A program made the position numbers and the translations under genes. Source: Bacteroidia bacterium (GTDB taxonomy: Bacteria > Bacteroidota > Bacteroidia > Bacteroidales > GWA2-32-17). Taken from it: a stretch of DNA of 64,000 nt. Shown here piece after piece: positions 53,218 through 61,525 of this stretch. Below the pieces are notes generated by a model. That model was not told the DNA's origin. It did no database searches and saw nothing but the letters and a program-made list of their open reading frames with translations. How positions within the stretch are numbered: the first letter of the stretch is position 1; each line of letters begins with the position of its first letter. Where the stretch lies: the NCBI GenBank assembly GCA_016218155.1, contig JACREQ010000100.1:1-64000 (forward strand). The letters run 5' to 3'.

Positions 53218-54858
53218 TTAAAAATCAGTTCCTGTATTAAAATGTGACTGTACCTGAACTCCCATTTTTACATCAAGAGCATAATCGGAATAAAACCTAA
53301 CATTAGTAGATCCTTGATTTGTTGTATGTACATAACCCCTAACAAGAGCTTTCTTAACACCCATCAAACCAGCTAGCCTGCTTCCATAAATCATAACCTC
53401 AGTTGTTTTTCTTGTTGGAGTAACAACTTTCCCTGTTCCACCAAGAATACCGCTTTGAATAATTTCCATATTAGCCGGTGTAAAAATTGTATCAATAACA
53501 TTATACAAAGTATCTGTCAAGTAAATCTGAACACCTGCCTCTGTTGGCATACCATTTAAAATATTAATTTTTAATTTAACCCAATCAATATTATCTAAAT
53601 CGGGTACAGAATCTTTATAAAAATCTGAAAAATCAAAATCCAATGTATCCTGCATTACCCACCAAGAAGCACGACCCCATAAAGGTAATTCTACTTCCAA
53701 ATCAACAGCCAGACGACTAGTGTCCATAACATAATTATATTGTGTTGTTCCCGGTGGGTTTGTCATAGCAGATGTTTGTAAATAAACAAACCTTGGATTT
53801 TCGGCAACGATAGATCTGATATTTGAAAAATTTGTAGTATCAAGCTGTATATCTGTTGGTGCAAAAGTGCCAGGTATTGTGGCCCCGGCTATTAATAAAG
53901 GTGAATATGCCGATGGGAACACATAAGGAACATATGTATTTGAGACTGTTGAATAAATTTTAAAATTATTAAAAGTCGCTCTGATAGGTACTCCAAAAGA
54001 ATTTCTTATATGCAAACGAATCTTTGGATCCATAAAGTAGATATTTGCATTTATTGTATTGTTAAACAATTCAATATTTACTGTATCTTCCTGAATATTA
54101 AAATTTCTTTGACCAATATTACCCCATAAAATAGAATATTTTACATTGCTTATAGTCATATCAAGAGTTAACTGATTTCCTGCTGTTATTGGGGCACCAC
54201 TGCTAACAAAAGTAAGACTAAGATTTACTGGCAATTGGTTATTGCTAGGATTTTTCAGATTTGCTTTATAGTCTGTTAAATCAGTAAATACCTGATTAGA
54301 AGAAAATGTACCTGTTGAAGTATTTATATTTATAGTCTTAGAATAAGGCAAGCCATTTTTTCTAACTGTTGGAAAAGTAATTGTTAATAATCCTGTATGC
54401 AAAAAGGTAGAAGTTACATTAGTTGTAAAAGTAGCATCTTTAAAAATTAAACTATCAATTGCATCTGTACCAAGCAATAATGTCTGAGTATAATTTTTTG
54501 TAGCAGACCTAGTTGTACCTGCAGGAAAAGCTCCCGGAGAAAAAGAAGTTCCGGTAAAATTATCCGAAAAACTCTGATCAGGTAAAGTAACTATATCAGA
54601 TGCCGGTATTGAAAACACCTCTTTGTGATACATTAAGTATAAAAAACCTGTTTGGTCTTCAACAAATAGTTCAGTTGAATCATAATCTCTGAGTAAATCG
54701 CGGATAGTTAATGTTGAATGTATTGCCGGTGCTGCCATGTTTGGATCCCATTCCATAGTAGTTGACAGCTTAGAAAAATCGAGCTTGTCTTTGTAACAAG
54801 AATTCATTAAAATTGAAACTGTTACAATTGATAACAAAAACAAAAGTTTTTTATTCAT
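53218..54858 (-). CDS. Large lipoprotein of unknown function
   Basis: 546 residues. A lipoprotein signal (MNKKLLFLLSIVTVSILMNSC, lipobox MNSC) is followed by YKDKLDFSKLSTTMEWDPNM and an extended all-beta protein with segments such as LPLWGRASWWVMQDTLDFDF. No known domain could be recognised. It is the upstream partner of the DUF5723 gene and probably sits at the outer membrane, maybe partly surface exposed. No consensus promoter element was seen in the 76 bases before its start. Confidence 0.72.
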   Translation of the reverse strand: MNKKLLFLLSIVTVSILMNSCYKDKLDFSKLSTTMEWDPNMAAPAIHSTLTIRDLLRDYDSTELFVEDQTGFLYLMYHKEVFSIPASDIVTLPDQSFSDNFTGTSFSPGAFPAGTTRSATKNYTQTLLLGTDAIDSLIFKDATFTTNVTSTFLHTGLLTITFPTVRKNGLPYSKTININTSTGTFSSNQVFTDLTDYKANLKNPSNNQLPVNLSLTFVSSGAPITAGNQLTLDMTISNVKYSILWGNIGQRNFNIQEDTVNIELFNNTINANIYFMDPKIRLHIRNSFGVPIRATFNNFKIYSTVSNTYVPYVFPSAYSPLLIAGATIPGTFAPTDIQLDTTNFSNIRSIVAENPRFVYLQTSAMTNPPGTTQYNYVMDTSRLAVDLEVELPLWGRASWWVMQDTLDFDFSDFYKDSVPDLDNIDWVKLKINILNGMPTEAGVQIYLTDTLYNVIDTIFTPANMEIIQSGILGGTGKVVTPTRKTTEVMIYGSRLAGLMGVKKALVRGYVHTTNQGSTNVRFYSDYALDVKMGVQVQSHFNTGTDF

Positions 54859-54934
54859 ACCAAATATATTTAATCTTTTTTAAAGACTTGTTTTACGGAA
54901 AAAAGGTTGTTTGGTTATAAACTTATTTAATAAT

Positions 54935-56020
54935 CTAAATAGGATTATATAAAGAATCTCTTTCAACAGGAATAAAACCTTCACTTGTAATTATTTCATT
55001 AATTTCAGTCGGAGACATCACTGGTGATTGCTCTTCAGATCCGGCAAGAGTATATATTTTGGTAGTTTCATGAATTGTTCCATCCAAATCATCGGCACCA
55101 AAATGTAATGCAAATCTTGATGTTTCTTTTCCAATCATTGGCCAATATGCCTTTATATGTGGAATATTATCAAGAAATATTCTTGCAACAGCATAATTTC
55201 TTAAATCTTCAACCATAGTTATTTCGGGCAGATGCGATAAAAAGTTATTTTGTTTTCTGAATTTTAAAGGAATAAAAGCATTAAATCCATGCGTTCTGTC
55301 CTGTAGTTTTCTAAGTTCATCCATATGTTCCACTCTATGAATGTAGCTTTCGATATGCCCGTAAAGCATTGTTGCATTTGAGAAAATTCCGAGTTTGTGA
55401 GCGGTTTCGTGAATATTTAACCATAGTTTTGCCGGACCTTTTTCGGGACAAAGAGTATTTCTGATTTCTTTATTAAATATTTCTGCTCCTCCACCAGCCA
55501 ATGATCCCAAGCCTGCAGTTTTAAGTTTTTGTAAACATTCTTCAATAGATATTTTACTTATTTTAGCTAAATAATCTAACTCTATTGCGGTAAATGCCTT
55601 AACATGTACATTTGGAATAACCGCTTTTATCTTTGAAATAATTTCTGTAAACCAAATAATATCACGTTTTGGGAAAACCCCACCCGTAATATGAATTTCA
55701 GTTATTTTATTTTTAATATGGGACTTAACTATATCAATAATTTGCTCATGAGTGTAATTCCAGCTTAATTCATCTGTTGAATCTTTTGAAAAAGAACAGA
55801 ATTTACAGCGATATAAACAAATATTGGTAGGTTCAATATGAATATTACGGTTGTAATAAACATTTTTACCATTTATTTGATCTTTAATATGACTAGCCAT
55901 TGATCCCAGCAAACCCAAAGGAGCATTTTCAAATAAAAAAATTGCTTCTTCTACCGAAATACGTTGCTTTAATTCAACTTTATTTTGTATAGTATCTAAT
56001 TGATTTTGCACAGATTCCAC
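54935..56020 (-). CDS. mqnE: Aminofutalosine synthase (radical SAM)
   Basis: 361 residues. The [4Fe-4S] motif is C68-x3-C72-x2-C75 in ICLYRCKFCSF, followed by the SLAGGGAEIFN segment typical of the MqnE/CofH/MqnC family. MqnE joins a carboxyvinyloxybenzoate to SAM to give aminofutalosine in the futalosine route of menaquinone synthesis. Residues WLNIHETAHKLGI and the ending FIPVERDSLYNPI support MqnE over MqnC. No other mqn genes are in the window. Own promoter upstream at 56048-56055. Confidence 0.9.
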   Translation of the reverse strand: MESVQNQLDTIQNKVELKQRISVEEAIFLFENAPLGLLGSMASHIKDQINGKNVYYNRNIHIEPTNICLYRCKFCSFSKDSTDELSWNYTHEQIIDIVKSHIKNKITEIHITGGVFPKRDIIWFTEIISKIKAVIPNVHVKAFTAIELDYLAKISKISIEECLQKLKTAGLGSLAGGGAEIFNKEIRNTLCPEKGPAKLWLNIHETAHKLGIFSNATMLYGHIESYIHRVEHMDELRKLQDRTHGFNAFIPLKFRKQNNFLSHLPEITMVEDLRNYAVARIFLDNIPHIKAYWPMIGKETSRFALHFGADDLDGTIHETTKIYTLAGSEEQSPVMSPTEINEIITSEGFIPVERDSLYNPI

Positions 56021-56047
56021 TTATTACTTAATCAAAAATAATTTATA

Positions 56048-56055
56048 CAAAGTTA
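56048..56055 (-). promoter_or_regulatory. -7 element (TAACTTTG) of mqnE
   Basis: An exact match on the minus strand, 27 bases before the start. Confidence 0.5.
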
Positions 56056-56084
56056 AAATACCTTATTGGTTTTTGTAAAAAAAA

Positions 56085-56119
56085 GAAAATAAAAAAAGTA
56101 AAGATTTCTCTTTACTTTT
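56085..56119 (-). terminator. Terminator of rpmH
   Basis: On the minus strand a perfect ten-bp stem (56094-56103 with 56110-56119) with a six-base loop and a T-rich tail, 23 bases after the rpmH stop. Confidence 0.8.
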
Positions 56120-56142
56120 CAATATATGTAGTTAACTATAAA

Positions 56143-56298
56143 TTACTTACCCTTACGTTCGTCAGAAACTGTTAATTTTTTACGTCCTTTTGCTCTACGT
56201 GATGCAAGTACACGGCGACCATTAGCTGTTGACATTCTTTCACGGAATCCGTGTTTGTTTTTACGACGGCGATTTGAAGGTTGAAAAGTCCTTTTCAT
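56143..56298 (-). CDS. rpmH: Ribosomal protein L34
   Basis: 51 residues, very basic, beginning [20 protein letters not shown] and continuing [20 protein letters not shown], the universal L34 pattern. It is a structural protein of the large ribosomal subunit. Arginines are coded mostly by CGT/CGC, unlike the AGA-rich neighbours, as expected for a highly expressed gene. It has a full consensus promoter and a strong terminator, so it is transcribed alone here. In many bacteria rpmH adjoins rnpA and dnaA, which are absent in this context. Confidence 0.97.
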   Translation of the reverse strand: MKRTFQPSNRRRKNKHGFRERMSTANGRRVLASRRAKGRKKLTVSDERKGK

Positions 56299-56338
56299 GA
56301 TATTTAATCGTTTATAACGTTATTTTTAAATTGGACTG

Positions 56339-56369
56339 CAAAAATAGTTGTTTTTTTATTAACAACAAA
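56339..56369 (-). promoter_or_regulatory. Full consensus promoter of rpmH (TTTG - 19 bp - TATTTTTG)
   Basis: On the minus strand the -33 TTTG lies at 56366-56369 and the -7 TATTTTTG at 56339-56346, with 19 bases between, matching the phylum consensus in sequence and spacing. It is the best promoter in the window and fits a ribosomal protein gene. Confidence 0.75.
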
Positions 56370-56485
56370 TATCTTTTCAGAAAATATTCTTTTTTTGTTT
56401 AATCTCAGCATTTCTGAGACTTACAATAGATTTTTTTAAATTTGTTTTTGTTACTACCTTTGGCTCATTATAAAATAGCCGAAAT

Positions 56486-56725
56486 ATGTTTATCTTTTCT
56501 ATTTTAAAATTTATTCTTTTTGTTATTCTTTTTTTTGTAATACTAGGCATTGTAGCGGTTTTATTCTTAAGAAGAGCAGTAAAAAGAGCTTCAAAAAATT
56601 TTAGTAATCAGTTTAACGAACAACAACCTCAAGACACAACCACTTTTCATAATAAAACCCAGTCAAATAGTTCTTCTAATTACAAAGATAAAGGCGAATA
56701 TATTGACTTTGAAGAAATAAAATAA
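56486..56725 (+). CDS. DUF4834 small membrane protein
   Basis: 79 residues. One hydrophobic N-terminal segment (FIFSILKFILFVILFFVILG) followed by a basic stretch (LRRAVKRASKNF) and a polar tail ending in GEYIDFEEIK, the DUF4834 pattern seen in Bacteroidota. Likely a bitopic inner-membrane protein with a cytoplasmic tail. Function unknown. Its stop overlaps the next start by one base, so it is co-transcribed with the FkbM methyltransferase. Confidence 0.8.
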   Translation: MFIFSILKFILFVILFFVILGIVAVLFLRRAVKRASKNFSNQFNEQQPQDTTTFHNKTQSNSSSNYKDKGEYIDFEEIK

Positions 56726-57468
56726 TGAAAAATATTCGCAATCTGTTACTTAAAATTTTAGGATTTGGTGGTTACTTAAGTTTTGTAAGCTTTATTTACC
56801 TAAGATTAGTTAATCTTGGTTTTTTAAAAAGTAAATATCCCGAATTATTTTTTCTGAAAAAAATTATTAAACCAGGATTTACATGTATTGATATTGGTGC
56901 AAATGTTGGATATTACAGTCATTTTTTAGCAAAACTTGCTGGAAAAGATGGAGAATTATATTCGGTAGAACCAATTCCACTTTTTGGAAAAATCTGGAAA
57001 AAAAACGTTTCTCAAAATATTTGCAAAAAAACAGAACTACTTCCTTTTGCTTTGGGTAGCGAAAATACTACAGTAAATATGGGTACTCCTGTTGTACATG
57101 GAGTTGTTCATCATGGGATGACACATATAGTAAAAAAAGGAGAAGAAAATATTGCCCAGACTTTTGAGGTACCAATGCGCATTCCGGATGAATTATTTGC
57201 AAAAATCGCAAAAGTTGATTTTATTAAATGTGACGTTGAAGGTTATGAGCAATACGTTTTTGAAAATTTAAAAAGCACACTTTTAAAACACAAACCTTTA
57301 GTTCAATCTGAGCTTGGTGGTGAAGAAAATCGCAAATTCGTAATTTCTCTTTTTGAAGAATTAGGCTATACCACTTGTTTGTTAAGAGAAAACGACGAAC
57401 TAACCGAAGCGAGTATTGATGAAAAACTGCACGGTGTTAATGATTTTTATTTTGTAGCGAAAACATAG
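56725..57468 (+). CDS. FkbM-family SAM-dependent methyltransferase
   Basis: 247 residues. Motif I FTCIDIGANVGYYSHFLAK near residues 52-70, acidic motif II LYSVEPIP, and the FkbM hallmark FIKCDVEGYEQYVFENL near 172-188. FkbM-type enzymes O-methylate hydroxyls of sugars or secondary metabolites. The N-terminus is hydrophobic (ILGFGGYLSFVSFIYL), suggesting membrane contact. The acceptor is unknown. It is the last gene before the palindromic repeat cluster. Confidence 0.85.
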   Translation: MKNIRNLLLKILGFGGYLSFVSFIYLRLVNLGFLKSKYPELFFLKKIIKPGFTCIDIGANVGYYSHFLAKLAGKDGELYSVEPIPLFGKIWKKNVSQNICKKTELLPFALGSENTTVNMGTPVVHGVVHHGMTHIVKKGEENIAQTFEVPMRIPDELFAKIAKVDFIKCDVEGYEQYVFENLKSTLLKHKPLVQSELGGEENRKFVISLFEELGYTTCLLRENDELTEASIDEKLHGVNDFYFVAKT

Positions 57469-57514
57469 CCACAAAATCTCTAAAAACACAAAAACTCACA
57501 AAATTAATTTTCCC

Positions 57515-57534
57515 GTCAGATCGAAAGACCTGAC
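57515..57534. repeat. Palindromic unit A1 (GAAA loop)
   Basis: GTCAGATC-GAAA-GACCTGAC, an eight-bp stem with one mismatch. It is the left end of a cluster and has an inverted counterpart at 57656-57675. Confidence 0.65.
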
Positions 57535-57559
57535 AGCATTTAAAACACACCTTGTCGTA

Positions 57560-57580
57560 ATGCTGAACTTGTTTCAGCAT
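57560..57580. repeat. Palindromic unit B (ATGCTGAA ... TTCAGCAT)
   Basis: A perfect eight-bp stem with a five-base loop CTTGT. The unit GCTGAACTTGTTTCAGCAT is of a type common in genomes of this phylum, so it is probably one copy of a genome-wide palindromic repeat. Confidence 0.65.
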
Positions 57581-57603
57581 CTATTTTGATGTCACCATGA
57601 TGG

Positions 57604-57633
57604 CTTCTCCTGAGCTTATTGAAGGACTAGAAG
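57604..57633. repeat. Repeat-like unit C (CTCCTGAGCTTATTGAAGGA)
   Basis: The order CCTGAGCTT...GAAGG is that of a common short bacterial intergenic repeat, here with a base change. It can form only a weak hairpin (TCCT/AGGA). It sits between unit B and A2. Confidence 0.4.
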
Positions 57634-57655
57634 AGTAACAATATCATCCGTTGCC

Positions 57656-57675
57656 GTCAAGTCTTTCGACCTGAC
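57656..57675. repeat. Palindromic unit A2 (inverted copy of A1)
   Basis: GTCAAGTC-TTTC-GACCTGAC, the reverse orientation of A1 with two base changes, an eight-bp stem with one mismatch. It ends five bases before the true reading-frame end of the helicase gene. A1 and A2 bracket a ~160-bp cassette. Confidence 0.65.
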
Positions 57676-57886
57676 CGAATTAATTTTCTTCATTTGCAAT
57701 AAACTCGAGATATTTAAACACAAATCTGAGTTCTGCGTATGAAATGTTATCGTCTAATGCAGTTTTTACATTAACTATAGATTTTGATTTGCTTTGATTT
57801 ATGTAATCTGTTACAGCATCTACTTTTGCTTTTGTAACAACATCAAGAATATCAAGTTTTCCTAAACCAACATAATAAGCTAAATG

Positions 57887-59179
57887 TCATTCTATCGTTG
57901 ACCTTGCAAAATTTCTTTCCAGTGCAATTTCATCAATACTTCTGCCTGATTTAAATAAATCCAAACTGAGTTTTTTCGAATCAACTTTTTCCTTTTTCTC
58001 AATTTTTGATTTATTTGTCTTAGTTTTTATTTTAATTTGTTGTTTTTCTATATTATTTCTTTCACAGTAGGATGAAATTATTTCTATAATCTCGAGTCCA
58101 AATTGTTTTATTTTCTTCTCTCCAATACCCTTTATCCCCCTTAGTTCGCCAATTGTAGTAGGCAAGTATTTTAAAAGTTCTGCCATCGCTTTATATGGCA
58201 AAATCATGTATTCGTCAGAATCATTTTCTTCTGCTAACATTTTACGCCAATTTTTCAATTCCATATACAAAGAAGAATGTGGCGAATCTTTTACTCCTTC
58301 AAATTTTACAATTTGTTTAGTTTTAACTGATGATTTAAAATCAATCTCGGCATTTGCTTTTGTTTTAATATATGCAAGAGTTTCAAAACCATGAATACAT
58401 AACTTAAGACTAGTAACTTTTACAAAAACATCTCTTTGTAATTTTTCTAAAATATCATTAATTGTTTTTTTGATTTCTTTATTGTCTATATCAAAATTGA
58501 TTTCTTTGATAAATGAGAATAATATATTTTCTGTTTTTTCGGCAAAATAAACAGATGCTTTTTTTACCCTATCCTGAATTTCTTCACTTTCTTCAGGCAA
58601 ATTGTTTTTAGAAAGAAGCTGGTTTAACTGTAATATAAACTTATCAGAAATAGTATAAATTTCTGTAACAAATATTTCTTCTTTCTTTTTTATTTCGTCA
58701 ATTAATGTTACTGGAATAATATTAGAATTTTCTATTAAGTTCTTTTGCAAATACGAATATCTACTCTTTATTGACTTATAATCAAATAGCTCATATAACA
58801 ACGATTGCTGGTAAGCAATTTTAGAATCCTGTAGTTGTTTTTCGTCAGGCTCATTATTCCTGACTCCATCAGAAAACTCGGAAACTGTGTTATCTGTTTT
58901 AACAGAACGTATTGTTATAGGAGAACTTAACACCATACCTTCAAAAGTCTTACATCTACTTAATGCTACATACACCTGTCCGTGAGCAAACGAAGCGTTT
59001 GCATCAATAATTGCTTTTTCAAAAGTTAACCCTTGGCTTTTATGTATTGTTATAGCCCAGGCTAACTTTAGAGGATATTGAGTAAAACTTCCTATAACAT
59101 TCTCTTTAATTTCTTTTGTTTCTTCGTCTAGAAAATATTTTACATTTTGCCATTCCTCTTTATTCACTGGAATTTCCAC
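57887..59179 (-). CDS. Helicase C-terminal part, as read between the two TGA codons
   Basis: A 430-codon reading starting at Met 59179. It holds the C-terminal helicase motifs (SFTQYPLKLAWAITIHKSQG, ASFAHGQVYVALSRCKTFEG, typical of PIF1/RecD-like helicases), a long helical linker, an HRDC domain (LKYLPTTIGELRGIKGIGEK) and the start of a helix-turn-helix (SLDLFKSGRSIDEIALERNF). Nineteen further codons lie in frame between the first TGA and this Met, and 68 codons follow the second TGA. Alone it lacks Walker A and would not be an active helicase. Confidence 0.8.
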   Translation of the reverse strand: MEIPVNKEEWQNVKYFLDEETKEIKENVIGSFTQYPLKLAWAITIHKSQGLTFEKAIIDANASFAHGQVYVALSRCKTFEGMVLSSPITIRSVKTDNTVSEFSDGVRNNEPDEKQLQDSKIAYQQSLLYELFDYKSIKSRYSYLQKNLIENSNIIPVTLIDEIKKKEEIFVTEIYTISDKFILQLNQLLSKNNLPEESEEIQDRVKKASVYFAEKTENILFSFIKEINFDIDNKEIKKTINDILEKLQRDVFVKVTSLKLCIHGFETLAYIKTKANAEIDFKSSVKTKQIVKFEGVKDSPHSSLYMELKNWRKMLAEENDSDEYMILPYKAMAELLKYLPTTIGELRGIKGIGEKKIKQFGLEIIEIISSYCERNNIEKQQIKIKTKTNKSKIEKKEKVDSKKLSLDLFKSGRSIDEIALERNFARSTIE

Positions 59180-59233
59180 AGCATCAGTCGGGCATTTAAC
59201 AAAGATTACCTCATCTTCTATTCTGGTAATTTT

Positions 59234-60184
59234 TCAAATTTTTCCATTATAAAAAAGTTTAGCAGGCGAACTGTCGTTTTTTACAAACATTACCTGGGCA
59301 CCTTTTTTTAATTCAAGATCAAGCTCTGTTGGATAAGAGTATTCGGGAAAATCATCCTTTATCTCCGCCTTAAAACTCTTAACAGCGTGCTTAATTTTCT
59401 TAAGTTTTGAAACATTTATTTCGTGTGCATTTGCATTGTGAGTTGTTAATATTATATAACCCTCGTTGTCATCTGCACTAAAACCGGGAATATACCTGCT
59501 GTTTAATTCTTCAAGAGTCTTTTGTTCAATTTTATTATTACGAATCTGATTAAGCATATTTATAAAATAGGTGTCGGTCTGACGATAAATATGCCTTAGT
59601 TCAATGCTTACAGATTGTGTTTGTTTTAATGCTTTACTGCTAAAAAAATAAACCGTTTCATAATATTTTTTTAAAATATTCCATTCCTCATCCTTAATAA
59701 CCGGCGAAAGCTGATGTAAGTCGCCAATCATCAATAACTGTACCCCACCAAATGGTTTCGATCTATCCTTGTATTTTTTTAATACCTCATCAACAGCATC
59801 CAGCATATCTGCCCTAACCATAGATATTTCGTCAATCACTAATAAATCCAGGCCACGAATAATATTAATTTTTTCGCGATTAAATTTTTTATGAGATGGA
59901 TTTGGTTGATCTATATTGGGCTTATTATTTTCACCCAATTCGCTTAAAGGTATATGTGGGCCAAATGCCAGCTGAAAAAATGAATGTATGGTAACACCAC
60001 CTGCATTAATTGCTGCCACTCCGGTTGGTGCAACAACAACCATTCGCTTTGGCGATGACTTTTTTAAATTGTGAAGAAAAGTAGTTTTTCCAGTACCAGC
60101 TTTTCCGGTTAAAAAAATTGATTTATCAGTGTACTGAACAAAATCATAAGCTAATTGCAGCTGGGGATTATAATGTTCAGTCAT
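59234..60184 (-). CDS. Helicase N-terminal part (ATPase half) ending at the first TGA
   Basis: 316 residues. Walker A is FLTGKAGTGKTTFLHNL (residues ~19-36); Walker B is VIDEISMVRADMLDAVDE; sensor motifs follow (GDLHQLSPVI). Ends FVKNDSSPAKLFYNGKI, where the chain normally continues into the second RecA domain. The truncated product would keep nucleotide binding but lack the helicase C-terminal motifs. The start is 17 bases downstream of the adenosine kinase stop, so the two form an operon. Confidence 0.85.
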   Translation of the reverse strand: MTEHYNPQLQLAYDFVQYTDKSIFLTGKAGTGKTTFLHNLKKSSPKRMVVVAPTGVAAINAGGVTIHSFFQLAFGPHIPLSELGENNKPNIDQPNPSHKKFNREKINIIRGLDLLVIDEISMVRADMLDAVDEVLKKYKDRSKPFGGVQLLMIGDLHQLSPVIKDEEWNILKKYYETVYFFSSKALKQTQSVSIELRHIYRQTDTYFINMLNQIRNNKIEQKTLEELNSRYIPGFSADDNEGYIILTTHNANAHEINVSKLKKIKHAVKSFKAEIKDDFPEYSYPTELDLELKKGAQVMFVKNDSSPAKLFYNGKI

Positions 60185-60201
60185 TTGAAATTTTTTGAAA
60201 A

Positions 60202-61185
60202 TTATTCTGCTTCAATTAACTTAACCTGAGCTTTAACTTCGTTCCAAACTTCTTCGCTCATTTTTGCACCAATAGTTTCTATAACTTTTCCTGATAAAAG
60301 TGAACCTATCTTTCCACATTTTTCAAAGCTTAAATTATTTATCAAACCATAAAGAAAACCTGCAGCATAAAGATCGCCGGCACCTGTTGTGTCAATACTG
60401 TTAGCCTTTATTGAAGAAATTGTATAAACATTTCCGTTATTTTTTACAAGTGATCCTTCCTTTCCTAATTTCACAACAGCAATTTTACATTCTTCTGCAA
60501 TAATATGTAACGACTCCTGAGGATTTTTTCCTGTATAAGCTTTTGCTTCTTCTTCGTTTGCAAAAACTATATCAACATATTTTTTTACAAAGTCATGTAA
60601 AAAATCTCTGTTTGCTTCAACTACATTAAAACTTGCCAAATCTAATGAAATCATTAATCCAGCTTTCTTAGCTTCTGTAGCCGCTTTAATCATTAATTCA
60701 TGATTCTGTAATAAATATCCTTCTATATGAAAATATTTATACCCCGAAAAAAATTCTTCTTTAATATCATTTGCCGTTAACTCAACTGCAGCTCCTAAAA
60801 AAGTAGCAAACGTTCTTTCAGAATCAGGCGTAACCATTGCTATTGCACAACCTGACTCGTTTTCGCTATTTAAAAGAATTGGAGAAATTCCACTACTTTT
60901 TAAATCAGTGCTAAAAAATGTTCCAAATTTATCTACACCAACTTTACCAATAAAGGCAGTTATTACACCAAGCTTTGCTAATCCGTGAATAGTATTTGCA
61001 GCACTTCCGCCCGAAGCTATAGTTTGAGGCATATCTTTTATTACCTCCAATACTTTTTGTGATGCCATTTTATCAACCAATTGCATACTTCCCTTAGGAT
61101 ACTCTAAATTACTTAATATCTCATCGTTATGCAACTTAGTCATAATATCTGTAAGTGCATTTCCAATACCAATTACTCCTGACAT
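60202..61185 (-). CDS. Adenosine kinase (PfkB family)
   Basis: 327 residues. N-terminal VIGIGNALTDIMTKL, the PfkB signature near the C-terminus DTTGAGDLYAAGFLYGL (catalytic Asp in GAGD near residue 257), and substrate region ASGGSAANTIHGLAKLG. This matches the adenosine-kinase branch common in the phylum. It phosphorylates adenosine to AMP (purine salvage). The sugar-kinase relatives cannot be fully excluded. Promoter at 61209-61216; the helicase gene follows on the same strand. Confidence 0.88.
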   Translation of the reverse strand: MSGVIGIGNALTDIMTKLHNDEILSNLEYPKGSMQLVDKMASQKVLEVIKDMPQTIASGGSAANTIHGLAKLGVITAFIGKVGVDKFGTFFSTDLKSSGISPILLNSENESGCAIAMVTPDSERTFATFLGAAVELTANDIKEEFFSGYKYFHIEGYLLQNHELMIKAATEAKKAGLMISLDLASFNVVEANRDFLHDFVKKYVDIVFANEEEAKAYTGKNPQESLHIIAEECKIAVVKLGKEGSLVKNNGNVYTISSIKANSIDTTGAGDLYAAGFLYGLINNLSFEKCGKIGSLLSGKVIETIGAKMSEEVWNEVKAQVKLIEAE

Positions 61186-61208
61186 AAATTATAATTTTAA
61201 ATTTTTTA

Positions 61209-61216
61209 CAAATGTA
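61209..61216 (-). promoter_or_regulatory. -7 element (TACATTTG) of adenosine kinase
   Basis: An exact match on the minus strand, 23 bases before the start codon; it diverges from the tRNA-Asn promoter. Confidence 0.5.
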
Positions 61217-61239
61217 TTTTTATTTTATAAAAAATCCAC

Positions 61240-61247
61240 TATTTTTG
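61240..61247 (+). promoter_or_regulatory. -7 element (TATTTTTG) of tRNA-Asn
   Basis: An exact match ending 11 bases before the mature tRNA start, appropriate for a tRNA promoter. Confidence 0.55.
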
Positions 61248-61258
61248 CAATCCCAAAT

Positions 61259-61332
61259 TCCTCAGTAGCTCAGTTGGTCAGAGCACCTGACTGTTAATCA
61301 GGGGGTCCTTGGTTCAAGTCCAAGCTGGGGAG
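61259..61332 (+). tRNA. tRNA-Asn (GTT anticodon)
   Basis: A full cloverleaf: acceptor TCCTCAG pairs with CTGGGGA (one T.G), D arm TAGCTCAGTTGGTCAGAGCA, anticodon arm CTGACTGTTAATCAG with GTT, T arm CTTGGTTCAAGTCCAAG and discriminator G. CCA is not encoded, unlike the initiator tRNA at 15345. Confidence 0.95.
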
Positions 61333-61338
61333 CTAGTT

Positions 61339-61390
61339 AAAAACCTTGTAATTAAAACATTGCAAGGTTTTTTGTTTTTATATAACTCAA
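61339..61390 (+). terminator. Terminator of tRNA-Asn
   Basis: A ten-bp stem (61339-61348 with 61373-61382) with a 24-base loop, then T-rich sequence. It begins seven bases after the tRNA end. Confidence 0.7.
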
Positions 61391-61490
61391 ATATAATTGC
61401 TTTATATATTAAATACAGTATTATAAATATCGGTGATATTATGTCTGATAAATTGTTAATATCTCAAATACCAACTTATTTCATTTTTAA

Positions 61491-61498
61491 TATCTTTG
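61491..61498 (+). promoter_or_regulatory. -7 element (TATCTTTG) of the lipoprotein gene
   Basis: An exact TAnnTTTG match 27 bases before the ATG at 61526. Confidence 0.5.
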
Positions 61499-61525
61499 TG
61501 TTTATACAATCTATAACTATTGAAT

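Larger units (their letters stand above)
57680..60184 (-). pseudogene. PIF1-type helicase gene interrupted by two in-frame TGA codons
   Basis: A single frame of 835 codons with no frameshift and no other stop: ATG at 60184, TAA at 57680-57682, and TGA at 59234-59236 and 57887-57889. The first TGA lies in FYNGKI-*-KITRIEDEV, the second in RSTIE-*-HLAYYVG. From memory of the family, relatives have Gly in both places (NGKIGxI and STIEGHLA), and each change is GGA to TGA. The text after each TGA is perfectly family-like (19 and 68 codons). The intact product would be an AAA+/PIF1 DNA helicase with HRDC and a C-terminal helix-turn-helix. Recent double nonsense mutation, recoding or assembly error remain possible. 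Confidence 0.75.

Noticed and set aside
57887-59236. Selenocysteine explanation for the in-frame TGAs
   Set aside because: Relatives carry Gly, not Cys, at both positions, and no obvious stem-loop follows either TGA.
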